A stretch of DNA of 64,000 nt, taken from positions 248,001-312,000 of the forward strand of contig JALCCG010000001.1 in the NCBI GenBank assembly GCA_023212695.1. Direction: 5' to 3'. The notes beneath the pieces are model-generated. The model was not told the DNA's origin. It worked only from the letters and a program-made list of their open reading frames with translations, and ran no database searches. Origin of the DNA: Sporisorium sorghi. Lineage: Eukaryota > Basidiomycota > Ustilaginomycetes > Ustilaginales > Ustilaginaceae. A program made the position numbers and the translations under genes. Shown here one piece after another: positions 36,490 through 44,424 of this stretch (its first letter is position 1; the number at the start of each line of letters is the position of its first letter).

Positions 36490-36750
36490 AAAGGAGTGTC
36501 CCAAAAGCAAAGTTTCGGATACTCTCAGCAATAAAATAGCATGGTATTCAAAAGAGCCAAGCGATTTATTCTCGCTTAGCTCCTTGGTTTTTGGCGTCGA
36601 TAGCGTCTTTCTTAATTAGATTGTGGGCAAGAGAAAGCCACCCGAACCCCAAACTTACTTTAAGAAGCTTCGAAGAATGAACCTCTTCGGTTGTTCTTCA
36701 TATCACTAAATACAGGCTCAGGCTCGATTATTGGCATTGCGGACAGTTGC
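36490..36750 (-). mobile_element. IS1182-family remnant: transposase tail and element end
   Basis: On the minus strand 'PEPVFSDMKNNRRGSFF' is followed, after a frameshift, by 'KVSLGFGWLSLAHNLIKKDA' and Lys-Asn-Gln-Gly-Ala-Lys-Arg-Glu and a stop. This is the C-terminus of IS1182-type DDE transposases, including the Glu of the active site. Beyond the stop the sequence runs to GGGACACTCC, a typical element terminus at about 36490. Everything upstream of this tail is lost. Confidence 0.75.
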
Positions 36751-36799
36751 GGCCTTTCCCCAAACAAAAGTAAACCGGTTGGGAAATTTTACTCTTGTT

Positions 36800-36905
36800 T
36801 AAAAATAAAAAAACGTTGGAATTAATCATCAACTGGTTTTAAAAATTCAATTTTTTAACATATAGATCAACCGATTTTTGGAGTTGTATAATCCCTCATT
36901 TCTCT
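36800..36905 (-). pseudogene. Third copy of the unidentified gene tail
   Basis: It matches 14135-14220: the decayed hairpin AAAACGTTGG...CAACTGGTTTT, then on the minus strand 'KSVDLYVKKL' coding. Only about 20 codons remain. Confidence 0.45.
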
Positions 36906-37162
36906 TCCCTGCTATACTCAACCACGCCTTAAAGAAAATTGTCACTAAACTTAGTCACTGTTTTTTCAAGTACTCAGAATAAACTGTTTGGATGGATACC
37001 TCCCGATACACTCATTTGATGTCTGACAATTTGGTCTGCAAAGTACTTCAAAAGATCCCTTATAATTAATGGTGATCTATAAAAATAGCTATGCTCCATC
37101 GTTCTGCACAGATTATCACTGTAGAAATATTCTTCCTTTAGCAGAGACTTTCTCCAGTAAAC

Positions 37163-37387
37163 TTAAGCATATGCATAGGGACATATGATGGGGAGATCAG
37201 CAAACTTATCCGCTTTTTTGAGCTCCTTCAGCTGAGAAATACAATGTCTATAATCAAGCAATATACATTTGAGCAATCCCTCTTCTACTTTTTTGGAAAG
37301 CAGCGGAACAGACGCGCAACAAATCATTTTGGAAACGACTAGAAAGGTATCGATGCTGATTAATAGGATCAATTTCATCATAATCAC
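37163..37387 (-). CDS. Possible small protein of unknown function
   Basis: A 74-codon frame with a hydrophobic N-terminus ('LILLISIDTFLVV') and a more polar remainder ('GLLKCILLDYRHCISQLKEL'). The overall look is of a worn receiver-like or regulatory domain, but no motif is decisive. Flanking DNA is IS debris, so this may be a remnant. Confidence 0.3.
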   Translation of the reverse strand: MIMMKLILLISIDTFLVVSKMICCASVPLLSKKVEEGLLKCILLDYRHCISQLKELKKADKFADLPIICPYAYA

Positions 37388-37489
37388 ATGTTTCTTCTGG
37401 AGCTGCTGTAATTAGCAACTTCAAGTTACAATGCTGCGCATGAACGATTCATTTAGATAGCCCTTTTATTTCGTTTAAGTTATTTTAAA

Positions 37490-37656
37490 AATTCGATTAG
37501 GAAAGTAGCTGGAAGCTTAGAATAAACAATATGCTTGCCATTACGATATAAATCAGCTCGAGGCTCTTCTACAAAATATTTAATGTTAAATTCGATCCGG
37601 TTGAGCCTTGAAGCATGCCTCGGTATATAGATAAATTGAATCGCATGGGCAGCTAC
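37490..37656 (-). mobile_element. IS630-family transposase fragment
   Basis: The minus strand reads 'AIQFIYIPRHASRLNRIEF', matching the IS630 C-terminal motif (His-Ala-Ser-x-Leu-Asn-x-Ile-Glu) that carries the third catalytic acid. After about ten residues the sequence leaves the family and ends 'KHIVYSKLPATFLIEFLK' at 37490. The rest of the transposase is absent. Confidence 0.65.
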
Positions 37657-37659
37657 CTA

Positions 37660-38316
37660 CTAAAAGCTACCGTCTAGCAACGCGTTCCATTGCAGTCGTG
37701 TTGCGCGCTCCACACTGCCCGCTGCGGCGCAGAGACCGAGCGCGATGTTAAGCCACATCGGCAGAGCAATGGGCGAGTTGAAAGTCCCGAAGTGCTGAGC
37801 TATCAGAGGTACATGAGTGAGCGAATCGATGATCTGAGGAATGGCGAGAATCATAGGAACGATGAGCATGATCAGCGAAATGAATCCGATCCATCGGCTC
37901 AACGACGGGTGCTCGCGATCAAGACGAGCGCGCCGCCCTTCGGCGGAACTCTCGTCCGGGATGAGCTGGTGCACGGCTCCTTCGTCGGTGACGTAGTGGC
38001 AACGTTTGAGGCCGAAAACTGTAGACGCTACTTCGATTGTTCCTCCAGCCACGGGGAAGGCCGCAGGGAGTTTGGACTCGGTGTGATGTTTGCCATCGAG
38101 GTATAGATGGGCCTTGCCCTTACCATCATCCGCCAGAAACTGTTGCCAATACGAGACGTCAACGGCGAAGACCACTTGTCGGTCATCATCGTTTGTCAAC
38201 GGAAGGTAGAACAGGGCACGGGAGAGCGGCTGCCACCAGCGGAAGTCCTTTAGTGGACGTCCGTTCCCGGCCTTGACCCGTCGCGCGGCTTTACGTCGAC
38301 TCCTCTCTGTGAACAC
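37660..38316 (-). CDS. GC-rich membrane protein of unknown function, probably acquired
   Basis: 218 residues from a GTG at 38316 preceded by GGAGGTGAG. The N-terminal 135 residues are soluble ('GKAHLYLDGKHHTESKLPAA', 'VASTVFGLKRCHYVTDEGAV'). Two membrane segments follow at about 142-165 and 185-203. GC content and codon choice are clearly higher than the surrounding AT-rich DNA, with many Arg from CGN codons, which resembles actinobacterial genes. It is flanked by IS630 and IS1182 debris. Function unknown; transfer from a high-GC Gram-positive donor is likely. Confidence 0.72.
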   Translation of the reverse strand: MFTERSRRKAARRVKAGNGRPLKDFRWWQPLSRALFYLPLTNDDDRQVVFAVDVSYWQQFLADDGKGKAHLYLDGKHHTESKLPAAFPVAGGTIEVASTVFGLKRCHYVTDEGAVHQLIPDESSAEGRRARLDREHPSLSRWIGFISLIMLIVPMILAIPQIIDSLTHVPLIAQHFGTFNSPIALPMWLNIALGLCAAAGSVERATRLQWNALLDGSF

Positions 38317-38424
38317 TTCCTCACCTCCCTTTTGTTTATTAAATGAACAAATTACCGCTATTTTTCAACAGAGACGTAAGCCTGCCTCACCTCTTTCACC
38401 ATGAGCTTTCACTGACGGCCCCCA

Positions 38425-39369
38425 TCACCGGATCCGAATATCGCCCGAAGCTGCCCGTACCTTGATAACGTCCGTCGTCTCTTGCGGGGATTCGGGTGCC
38501 GTGATGTGTCCGGATGTGGTCTTCAGGTCGAAGAACCCTTTGAACTCCGGATCGGGCGACAAAGTCACGTCACCAGTACGGATGGAGATATCCAGGCCGT
38601 CCGAACGCTGCCCCGTCAAAGTAATGTTGCCGGAGGTCGATTTAAACACGCCATTTCCAGTAAACCGGTCAAACTTAATATTGCCCGAATGCAGCGAGGT
38701 ATCGGCCGAGCCGTCGACATCCACGGCGGTAATGCTGCCGGAAGTCGACTGCACCTTCAGGGCACCCTTCAGCCCATCCACCTTGATATCGCCGGAGTGC
38801 AGCTGGATTTCCGCATCCCCCTGGATCCGCTCCGCCGTAATATCCCCGGATTTTGAAGTTAAACTCAACCGTCCGGCGGTGATAGCTTCCGCGTGCAGCT
38901 TGCCAGCAGAAACAGACAAGTCGATATTTTCCGCCTTCAAGCCGATAAAGCTGGTATTGCCGGAGCCCGATTTATAGCTGATCTGCTGCAGCCGGGTATC
39001 ATCCGCCAGCGCTACAATAATCCGCGTCTTGATGGACTTGTAGTTTGGGGCGGCTAATTTCACATCTTTCTGCAGCTGGAGTTCCAACGCATTCCCTGTG
39101 ATTTCTGTCGCTTTCAACTGATCGATCGTATTTTGCTGCATATTGCCGGTGATTTCCACGTAGTTGGTGTCGTCGGGGCTGGCGATGAACTCCATGTTCA
39201 CGTCATATTCGCTGTCGATGACGAGCGCATTCAACTCGTCCTGCGTAAACGTCCATTTCTGCTCGTACGCGGGCAACTTGTCAACAAAATCAAGCGGCTG
39301 ACAAGCCGTTCCGGCGAAGCTCAAGACGATCAGCGATATTCCCAAAAAATACCATTTCTTATTGTTCAC
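38425..39369 (-). CDS. DUF4097-family beta-helix lipoprotein
   Basis: 314 residues from the GTG at 39369, which follows AAAGGGAG by eight bases; a longer frame to 39465 has no ribosome site. The lipoprotein signal ends 'VLSFAGTACQPL', with the Cys as lipid anchor. The body is a run of short strands with Ser-Gly-Asp/Asn-Ile repeats ('SGDITAERIQGDAEIQLHSG', 'SGNITLTGQ'), the DUF4097 (putative adhesin) solenoid. Such proteins are surface or envelope sensors in Firmicutes, often beside PadR or sigma-factor loci; none is visible here. Confidence 0.83.
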   Translation of the reverse strand: MNNKKWYFLGISLIVLSFAGTACQPLDFVDKLPAYEQKWTFTQDELNALVIDSEYDVNMEFIASPDDTNYVEITGNMQQNTIDQLKATEITGNALELQLQKDVKLAAPNYKSIKTRIIVALADDTRLQQISYKSGSGNTSFIGLKAENIDLSVSAGKLHAEAITAGRLSLTSKSGDITAERIQGDAEIQLHSGDIKVDGLKGALKVQSTSGSITAVDVDGSADTSLHSGNIKFDRFTGNGVFKSTSGNITLTGQRSDGLDISIRTGDVTLSPDPEFKGFFDLKTTSGHITAPESPQETTDVIKVRAASGDIRIR

Positions 39370-39553
39370 GATTAATTCTCCCTTTTTAAAGGTTCGGATG
39401 TTCCAGCGCAGATAGGCAGCGCCTAGCCGAAGCAGATCCGTAAATACATACCGGCTAGCCAGCACGGGGGACCGCCCGTGGACTCCCGCAGTACGTTGTG
39501 CAATAGCCTTCGACTACTTGTATTGATCAGTTAATAATTTTCATTCACGTGCC

Positions 39554-40543
39554 TTAATATATGCGTTCGATTTTGTATCCTTTTTCCTCGAGTTCACTTG
39601 GGACACTCGGATCAATCACAACATGTGCAGAACCGACCATAACAAAATAAGTCTGTCCACTGTCATTCTGTAGAATTTCATCAAGTTTGTTTGCCATATT
39701 AATATTACGAGTGTCATTAAACTCTTCTTTGTACTCTTTATCAACACTCTCCAACCTATCCGACAGCTGTTTAACAAATGCATCTCTATTGCTATTGTTA
39801 TTGCCGTGCACCCAGTTATATCCTAATTGGTTTAACCAATCAGCTTGCTCCTCATATGTCTCTATATAACTTTCTAAAACTTGCACTTGTGTATCCATAC
39901 TAAAGCCACTTAGAACTTCATATTGCGTTTCGATCGTTTCTAGATCAACAATTTCTTTATCGTCTTCTAGTGCACGTTTAAGGAAATATAAATCAACTCC
40001 ATACTCTGGTGTTAAAACACTTTGCTTCGTAACAAGATCTGCTAATAAACCCTCTACAAACCATGGCTGATAGTGGTTAAAAGTCTCCACAGGCATTCCG
40101 TGTGCTTCAAATATGTCTGAAAGCTTTGCATAAAACTCTTCTGATAAAACGTCATCAAGCGTCGTATTATCATCAAATAAAGCCATTTTATTAATTTTCT
40201 CTTTATCAACTTCAGCTTCAAACATATTTATTTCTGGAAGTATGACATCAGAATTCTCAAACGCTTCTTCAATTTCAGTTGCAAGCGGGAAAAATTTTTC
40301 ATGACCTAAATGTATGCTTCCTAGCAAATACATGGTTGTCTCTCCGTTAACAACCTTCCATAAGTACCCTCCATCTCCATCATAATCAAGTGCTGTTTCG
40401 TTCACTTTCTCTTCTGTATCTGTTTGCTCATTTAATTCTTCATTTTTTAATGAGGTACTATCGTTACTGGCAAAACCAGCTAGCACTACCATAATCAACA
40501 GAGAATATATCAGTGTTGTAAATTTTAACATCTTATTAACCAT
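39554..40543 (-). CDS. TraB/GumN-family protein (metalloprotease-like)
   Basis: About 329 residues. Two GxxH motifs, Gly-Ser-Ile-His-Leu-Gly near residue 75 and Gly-Ser-Ala-His-Val near residue 305, mark the TraB/PrgY/GumN family, related to TIKI metal-dependent peptidases. The N-terminal hydrophobic run ends Val-Val-Leu-Ala-Gly-Phe-Ala-Ser, where a lipoprotein would have Cys in place of Phe, so membrane attachment may have changed to an uncleaved anchor or a plain signal peptide. The start could be 40543 or 40531; the frame is open to 40576. It lies downstream of a TetR gene in the same direction. Confidence 0.8.
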   Translation of the reverse strand: MVNKMLKFTTLIYSLLIMVVLAGFASNDSTSLKNEELNEQTDTEEKVNETALDYDGDGGYLWKVVNGETTMYLLGSIHLGHEKFFPLATEIEEAFENSDVILPEINMFEAEVDKEKINKMALFDDNTTLDDVLSEEFYAKLSDIFEAHGMPVETFNHYQPWFVEGLLADLVTKQSVLTPEYGVDLYFLKRALEDDKEIVDLETIETQYEVLSGFSMDTQVQVLESYIETYEEQADWLNQLGYNWVHGNNNSNRDAFVKQLSDRLESVDKEYKEEFNDTRNINMANKLDEILQNDSGQTYFVMVGSAHVVIDPSVPSELEEKGYKIERIY

Positions 40544-40665
40544 TCCTTCCTTAGTGTTAAATTCACTAGTGTCCACAAATATGGGAGTAGGAATAAGCAG
40601 ATGGCGAAGTTTCTACACACTCCTGACATTGGGTTCACAACGTCGTTTTATAACTTACTTTCGGT

Positions 40666-41262
40666 TTATTCTTTAATCATTTTTAAAACGCTCTTTATTA
40701 TCTTTTCACTGTAGTCTTCAAGACTTAATTCATTTTGAGGCAATGACATTGACGCTGATATAGCACCCCGAATGACAATTGCAATCACTTGAGGATCAAA
40801 ATCACCAAATTCTTTAGATTCTTGTCCTTTGTAAAGAATCTCTTTCAACAAAACATTTAATTGATCTTCATCATCAATTTCTGCCAGATAATAAGGGACG
40901 TTGTCTGGCGTTCGAGCATTAAAAACAATTTCAAGTAAAGCAGTGTTATATCCACGGTTTGTACCCAGATAAGCTAAACTTGCTTCTATAAAAACCATTA
41001 ATTTCTCCATATACGTTTGTTTCTGTTCTACTTTTCCCTTAATGAAGGCTCGCTCTTGTTCAACCAGATACATCAAAGTATTTTTCATCAAATCTTCCTT
41101 ACCAGAGAAATGATAAGATATAAGTCCTGTACTTATGTTTGCTTTATTCGCTATTTTAGAAAGGCTTGTGTTGTGATATCCAATTTCCGCCAAAGCCTCT
41201 ATAGCAGCTTTAATGATTTGTTCTCTCCGTGCATCAGCTATCAAAGATTGTTTGTTCTCCAT
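40666..41262 (-). CDS. TetR-family transcription repressor
   Basis: 198 residues. Helix-turn-helix at residues about 15-58 ('HNTSLSKIANKANISTGLIS', Tyr-His-Phe-Ser-Gly-Lys-Glu-Asp-Leu). The C-terminal domain resembles TetR_C_6-type repressors such as BetI-like proteins. A palindrome TTGATCGATCAA lies about 45 bases upstream of the start, suited to self-regulation. The TraB/GumN gene 120 bases downstream may be co-transcribed or a target. Confidence 0.88.
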   Translation of the reverse strand: MENKQSLIADARREQIIKAAIEALAEIGYHNTSLSKIANKANISTGLISYHFSGKEDLMKNTLMYLVEQERAFIKGKVEQKQTYMEKLMVFIEASLAYLGTNRGYNTALLEIVFNARTPDNVPYYLAEIDDEDQLNVLLKEILYKGQESKEFGDFDPQVIAIVIRGAISASMSLPQNELSLEDYSEKIIKSVLKMIKE

Positions 41263-41304
41263 TTATTCATCCACCTTTATTTTATTGATTGTTCGTTTTT
41301 TATT

Positions 41305-41316
41305 TTGATCGATCAA
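41305..41316. promoter_or_regulatory. Palindrome upstream of the TetR gene
   Basis: TTGATC-GATCAA is a perfect 12-bp palindrome, extended by a looser TTGATTG/CAATCAA pairing around it. It is a candidate operator for the TetR protein at 40666-41262. Confidence 0.5.
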
Positions 41317-41531
41317 TCAACTTTTTTTCTAAACACTTTTCTATTTCCTGTCAATGTTTTGTACGGAGCCCTATTGTTGAAAAGAGTGTTACATATATTT
41401 GTCATCCAATGATATTGTGTAGCAATGCTAGTTCCTTTGTTAGTACTAAACTTTTAGTTTAAGTGGTTTTTAAGTTTAACAGGTGTTTACTTGGCTGGAA
41501 ATTTAAAGACAAATCCAGTTAGATACTTATC

Positions 41532-41804
41532 GATAATCCATTAATTTCGGAATTTTTACTTCAAATTTAATGGTCATCTATATTTTAAGCTAGTATGGCT
41601 GTGCTAGCCTGCCCGTTAGCTTAATGAAATAGCTGTATGCTTCATTTAGACACTGATCTAATCAGTAACCGGACTATGTTCTTGTCCATTCCGGCAATCG
41701 GTACAAGTTCTTGTCCTTGGCTCGGGACACGATCTTGTACCGATAAAATAAAAAAGCCGCAGAATATGCGACTTCTAATGTATATATGTTCTTGTCGTCC
41801 GACA
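41532..41804 (-). repeat. Dispersed repeat, copy 6, with left flank shared with copy 3
   Basis: The element proper begins at CTGCCCGTTAGC near 41612 and ends GTCGTCCGACA at 41804. About 80 bases to its left also match the left flank of copy 3 (13920 on). So the duplicated unit was larger than the element, or the element is longer than its best-conserved part. Confidence 0.72.
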
Positions 41805-41822
41805 TTATTGTACATACATTGA

Positions 41823-41940
41823 CATAAAGTTCCCTACCAAAATGACACAAAGTTCCCTACTTTCATGAAATTATGCCCTTTGTCTGGTAGTATCTGAGGA
41901 CAAGAACTTGTTCCGTTAAAGGACAAGAACTTGTACCCAT
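41823..41940. repeat. Tandem end-like repeats of two different kinds
   Basis: GACATAAAGTTCCCTAC and GACACAAAGTTCCCTAC stand as direct repeats 23 bases apart (41821-41860). Then GGACAAGAACTTGTTCC and GGACAAGAACTTGTACC follow (41893-41938), the dispersed-repeat motif in direct orientation. Both look like multi-copy transposase-binding ends of IS21-type elements. Confidence 0.5.
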
Positions 41941-42107
41941 TGACGTTTTCTTGTTATTTTTCCCTTTATCTTATTAGGCTTTATTACAAATAAAGAACCT
42001 ATCGATACATTTCTCGGCTAGATCTAAAAGTTTAAGCATATTAATTGTATCCGTATCACATTAGAACACCCTATATCAGACACCGTCCATTCCCCTTTTC
42101 AAACCTT

Positions 42108-43001
42108 TTATCCATTGCGCCGGGCTGTCTGTTCGATTCCATCAGCAATGGTTTCAAACAGTTGTGGCGGCAGATCATGTCCCATGCCTTCAAGCAACAT
42201 GAACTCTGCACCAGAGATGGCTTGCGCCGTATCTTTGCCACATGCGGGGACAAACATCGGGTCGTCCATACCATGAATAATTAATGCTGGAACGTTTACT
42301 TTTGCCAGATGCGGACGACGGTCGCCAGAAACGGCAATTGCTGCGATTTGTCGCCCAACACTGCCCGGGTCATAGGCTCGCTGAACTTCCTCTCGAATGA
42401 GCGAACGATACTCGTTCTCTTCGAACGGATAGCCGGTGCCGGCAATGCGCTTGGCAAAAGCTAGGCTATGAGCCAAATACCCTGCCTCGTCCTCCATCGG
42501 ATTCGGTGCAGGCCGAGTCATCAACGCCATGACTTCCGGGGATGTTGGTGGAAGGTCGGGATTTCCTGTAGTCGACATGATGGAAGTAAGGGACAGGACC
42601 CGTTCCGGGTATCTGCCGGCTGCAAGCTGGGCAATCATGCCGCCCATCGAGCGTCCAACGACATGTGCCTTTTTTATCCCAAGAGCGTCGAGCAGTCCGA
42701 TCACATCGTCAGACATATCATTAAGTGAATATGGAATATCTGGGCGTTGTCCGGACATAAGTGTTTTTGCGAGTGCTTCGAAATCTAACGTAGGGTGATG
42801 ACTAAAATGTGTGGATAGACCAGTATCACGATTGTCAAAGCGAATAACTCTAAATCCTCGAGCCGCCAACATCTCACAAAATGGAACTGTCCAACGAATC
42901 ATTTGGGTTCCAAGCCCGGCAATCAGAAGAATGGTTTCGTCAGTTTCGTTGCCATAGCTGTCATAGGCGAGATCAATACCGTTTACTTTCAGAATATTCA
43001 T
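42108..43001 (-). CDS. Alpha/beta hydrolase
   Basis: 297 residues from the ATG at 43001 (AAGGAG eight bases upstream; the frame is open to 43019). Nucleophile elbow 'VVGRSMGGMIAQLAAGRYPE' near residue 97, Asp in 'IIHGMDDPMFVPACG', His in 'LEGMGHDLPPQLFE', a full triad as in homoserine-acetyltransferase-like and lactonase-type hydrolases. It precedes nothing on its strand and follows a DUF1330 stub by 41 bases. The substrate is unknown. Confidence 0.85.
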   Translation of the reverse strand: MNILKVNGIDLAYDSYGNETDETILLIAGLGTQMIRWTVPFCEMLAARGFRVIRFDNRDTGLSTHFSHHPTLDFEALAKTLMSGQRPDIPYSLNDMSDDVIGLLDALGIKKAHVVGRSMGGMIAQLAAGRYPERVLSLTSIMSTTGNPDLPPTSPEVMALMTRPAPNPMEDEAGYLAHSLAFAKRIAGTGYPFEENEYRSLIREEVQRAYDPGSVGRQIAAIAVSGDRRPHLAKVNVPALIIHGMDDPMFVPACGKDTAQAISGAEFMLLEGMGHDLPPQLFETIADGIEQTARRNG

Positions 43002-43042
43002 TGTTGTTTTCTCCTTCATTTAAATGAATTTAGGAAGCTCTG

Positions 43043-43339
43043 TTATGGGGAGCAGGCGAGAATCTTCAATGGCCGCAGTCCGATGTCATTGCCCATAAAA
43101 ACGATCTCCCCCTCACTTTCATGTAAAAACGGGAGTGTGTGTTTAATGTATCGATCGAAAGCTTCCGCCCCACTGATCGGTTCATTAGGGGTTAGTTCAG
43201 GGTAAGATGTGTAGTCTGCGATATCCCGAAAACGCAGCAGATTTAACATGAATACACTACCCTCCATGTTTCGTCGTACAAACTTCATGCCATTGTTTTG
43301 AGTCGGTTCAATGTAACGAATCAATTCAGTCACGTTCAT
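43043..43339 (-). pseudogene. DUF1330-family protein, C-terminal part lost
   Basis: 98 codons match the first two thirds of a DUF1330 (dimeric alpha-beta barrel) protein: 'GSVFMLNLLRFRDIADY', then 'GAEAFDRYIKHTLPFLHESE', then 'IVFMGN'. After that the reading diverges ('IGLRPLKILACSP') and stops, where family members go on for about 40 residues with a Trp-Asp motif. A frameshift or deletion is the likely cause. Confidence 0.65.
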
Positions 43340-43369
43340 AACATTCCTTTCAATATTTTTTCGTAGTTC

Positions 43370-43981
43370 CTAGGTCTCTTCTTTTATGAATGCATTCTCG
43401 GCTAATGTTTTGATATGGTCTCTGATATCGGGTGCCCAATCGTCAATCAATTGGTAAAAACGATCCTGATTCCCGGCATATAGTGCTCTTAAGGCCTCTT
43501 CGTGCTGAGGGAAATCGCCCGCCATTGCCGTCATAAAATGATAACTTGCTTCTTGTGCCGTGCGAGCCTTACTCTCATTTTTCCCGGTACGACGAGCTTC
43601 ATCGACCAGTTTTCGCAAAGTTACAGAGGCTCCTCCAGGTTGAGATTTAAGCCAATCCCAATGTCGAGGAAGCAAAGTAACCTCGCCAGATACCACTCCC
43701 AGCTTGGGGCGACCAACCCGTCTTGTTGGTTGTTTGCTTTCTTCCTCAGCTGATGCATGGTCAGCGTGGTTACTCAACCGTTGAAGTACCTCAGCTGTTT
43801 TTCCACGAAAATCAATATCGATTGGTTTTCCAGTCAAATCGTTAAAAATAAGCAATTGGGCGAATTCCTTATCATCCAGGCTATCCTTTACAAAAGCAAC
43901 AACGTGCTGCAATGTCCCTTTGGTAATGCTCTTTCCCCCTACAAAGGCAGTACAACTTATTTGAGTTAGTTCAGTCTGCAT
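43370..43981 (-). CDS. DUF2239-family protein
   Basis: 203 residues, the usual length. It reads 'CTAFVGGKSITKGTLQHVVA' at the N-terminus, then 'LLIFNDLTGKPIDIDFRG', then the conserved centre 'RPKLGVVSGEVTLLPRHWDW' and 'GGASVTLRKLVDEARR'. The centre is arginine-rich and could bind nucleic acid. The biochemical role of DUF2239 is not established. An inverted repeat at 44015-44062 upstream may be its operator. Confidence 0.83.
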   Translation of the reverse strand: MQTELTQISCTAFVGGKSITKGTLQHVVAFVKDSLDDKEFAQLLIFNDLTGKPIDIDFRGKTAEVLQRLSNHADHASAEEESKQPTRRVGRPKLGVVSGEVTLLPRHWDWLKSQPGGASVTLRKLVDEARRTGKNESKARTAQEASYHFMTAMAGDFPQHEEALRALYAGNQDRFYQLIDDWAPDIRDHIKTLAENAFIKEET

Positions 43982-44014
43982 TTTATACCTCCTTCTTTAA
44001 AGCTCTTTTCCAAT

Positions 44015-44062
44015 AATTATACCAGGGTAAAATAAAAACATCAATATCACCCGGGTATAATT
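44015..44062. promoter_or_regulatory. Inverted repeat upstream of the DUF2239 gene
   Basis: AATTATACC-AGGGT at 44015-44028 and ACCC-GGGTATAATT at 44049-44062 form an inverted pair 20 bases apart. Each half contains TATAAT-like sequence, so it may be a promoter flanked by operator halves. Confidence 0.45.
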
Positions 44063-44135
44063 ATTTAATCTTGTACATTCAGCGCACCATTTCTAGAGAA
44101 TCATCTGTACTTTTTTTGTTCATATCATTTACCAA

Positions 44136-44290
44136 TTAGATACATGCCTAATCGGCAATCAAACTATATTCTTGTCCATTTCGGCAATCGGTACAAGTTG
44201 TTGTCATTGGCTCGGGACACGAACTTGTACCGATAAAATAAAAAAGCCGCTTTAGCGACTTTCAATGGGACCATAATCTTGTCCTCGACA
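44136..44290 (-). repeat. Dispersed repeat, copy 7
   Basis: Begins ATTAGATACATGCCTAATCGG, ends CTTGTCCTCGACA. The inverted pair and the GCCGCTTTAGCGAC stem are present. The left CTGCCCGTTAGC part is missing. Confidence 0.7.
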
Positions 44291-44296
44291 ATAATA

Positions 44297-44415
44297 CTCA
44301 TGATCCCCCATGCGTCTCATGGATACCGACACAGGAAGGGATTTTTTAAATACCTGTGCAGCCTTGCTGTGCGAGTATGCGCCATCATTTCCTATAGTCC
44401 CTAGTAAAATACGCT
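44297..44415 (-). pseudogene. Short coding remnant of unknown family
   Basis: The minus strand is open across about 39 codons ('RILLGTIGNDGAYSHSKAAQ', then 'VFKKSLPVSVSMRRMGDHE') with no start and with a repeat copy at its far side. Composition suggests coding ancestry; not identified. Confidence 0.3.
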
Positions 44416-44424
44416 GCTTCCAGG

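Noticed and set aside
37690..38276. Plus-strand frames opposite the GC-rich membrane protein gene
   Set aside because: GC-rich DNA leaves antisense frames open; only the minus-strand frame has a ribosome site and predicted membrane segments.
41410..42107. A gene in the 700-base gap after the TetR region
   Set aside because: Frames such as 41637-41822 lie entirely within the dispersed repeat and are not coding.
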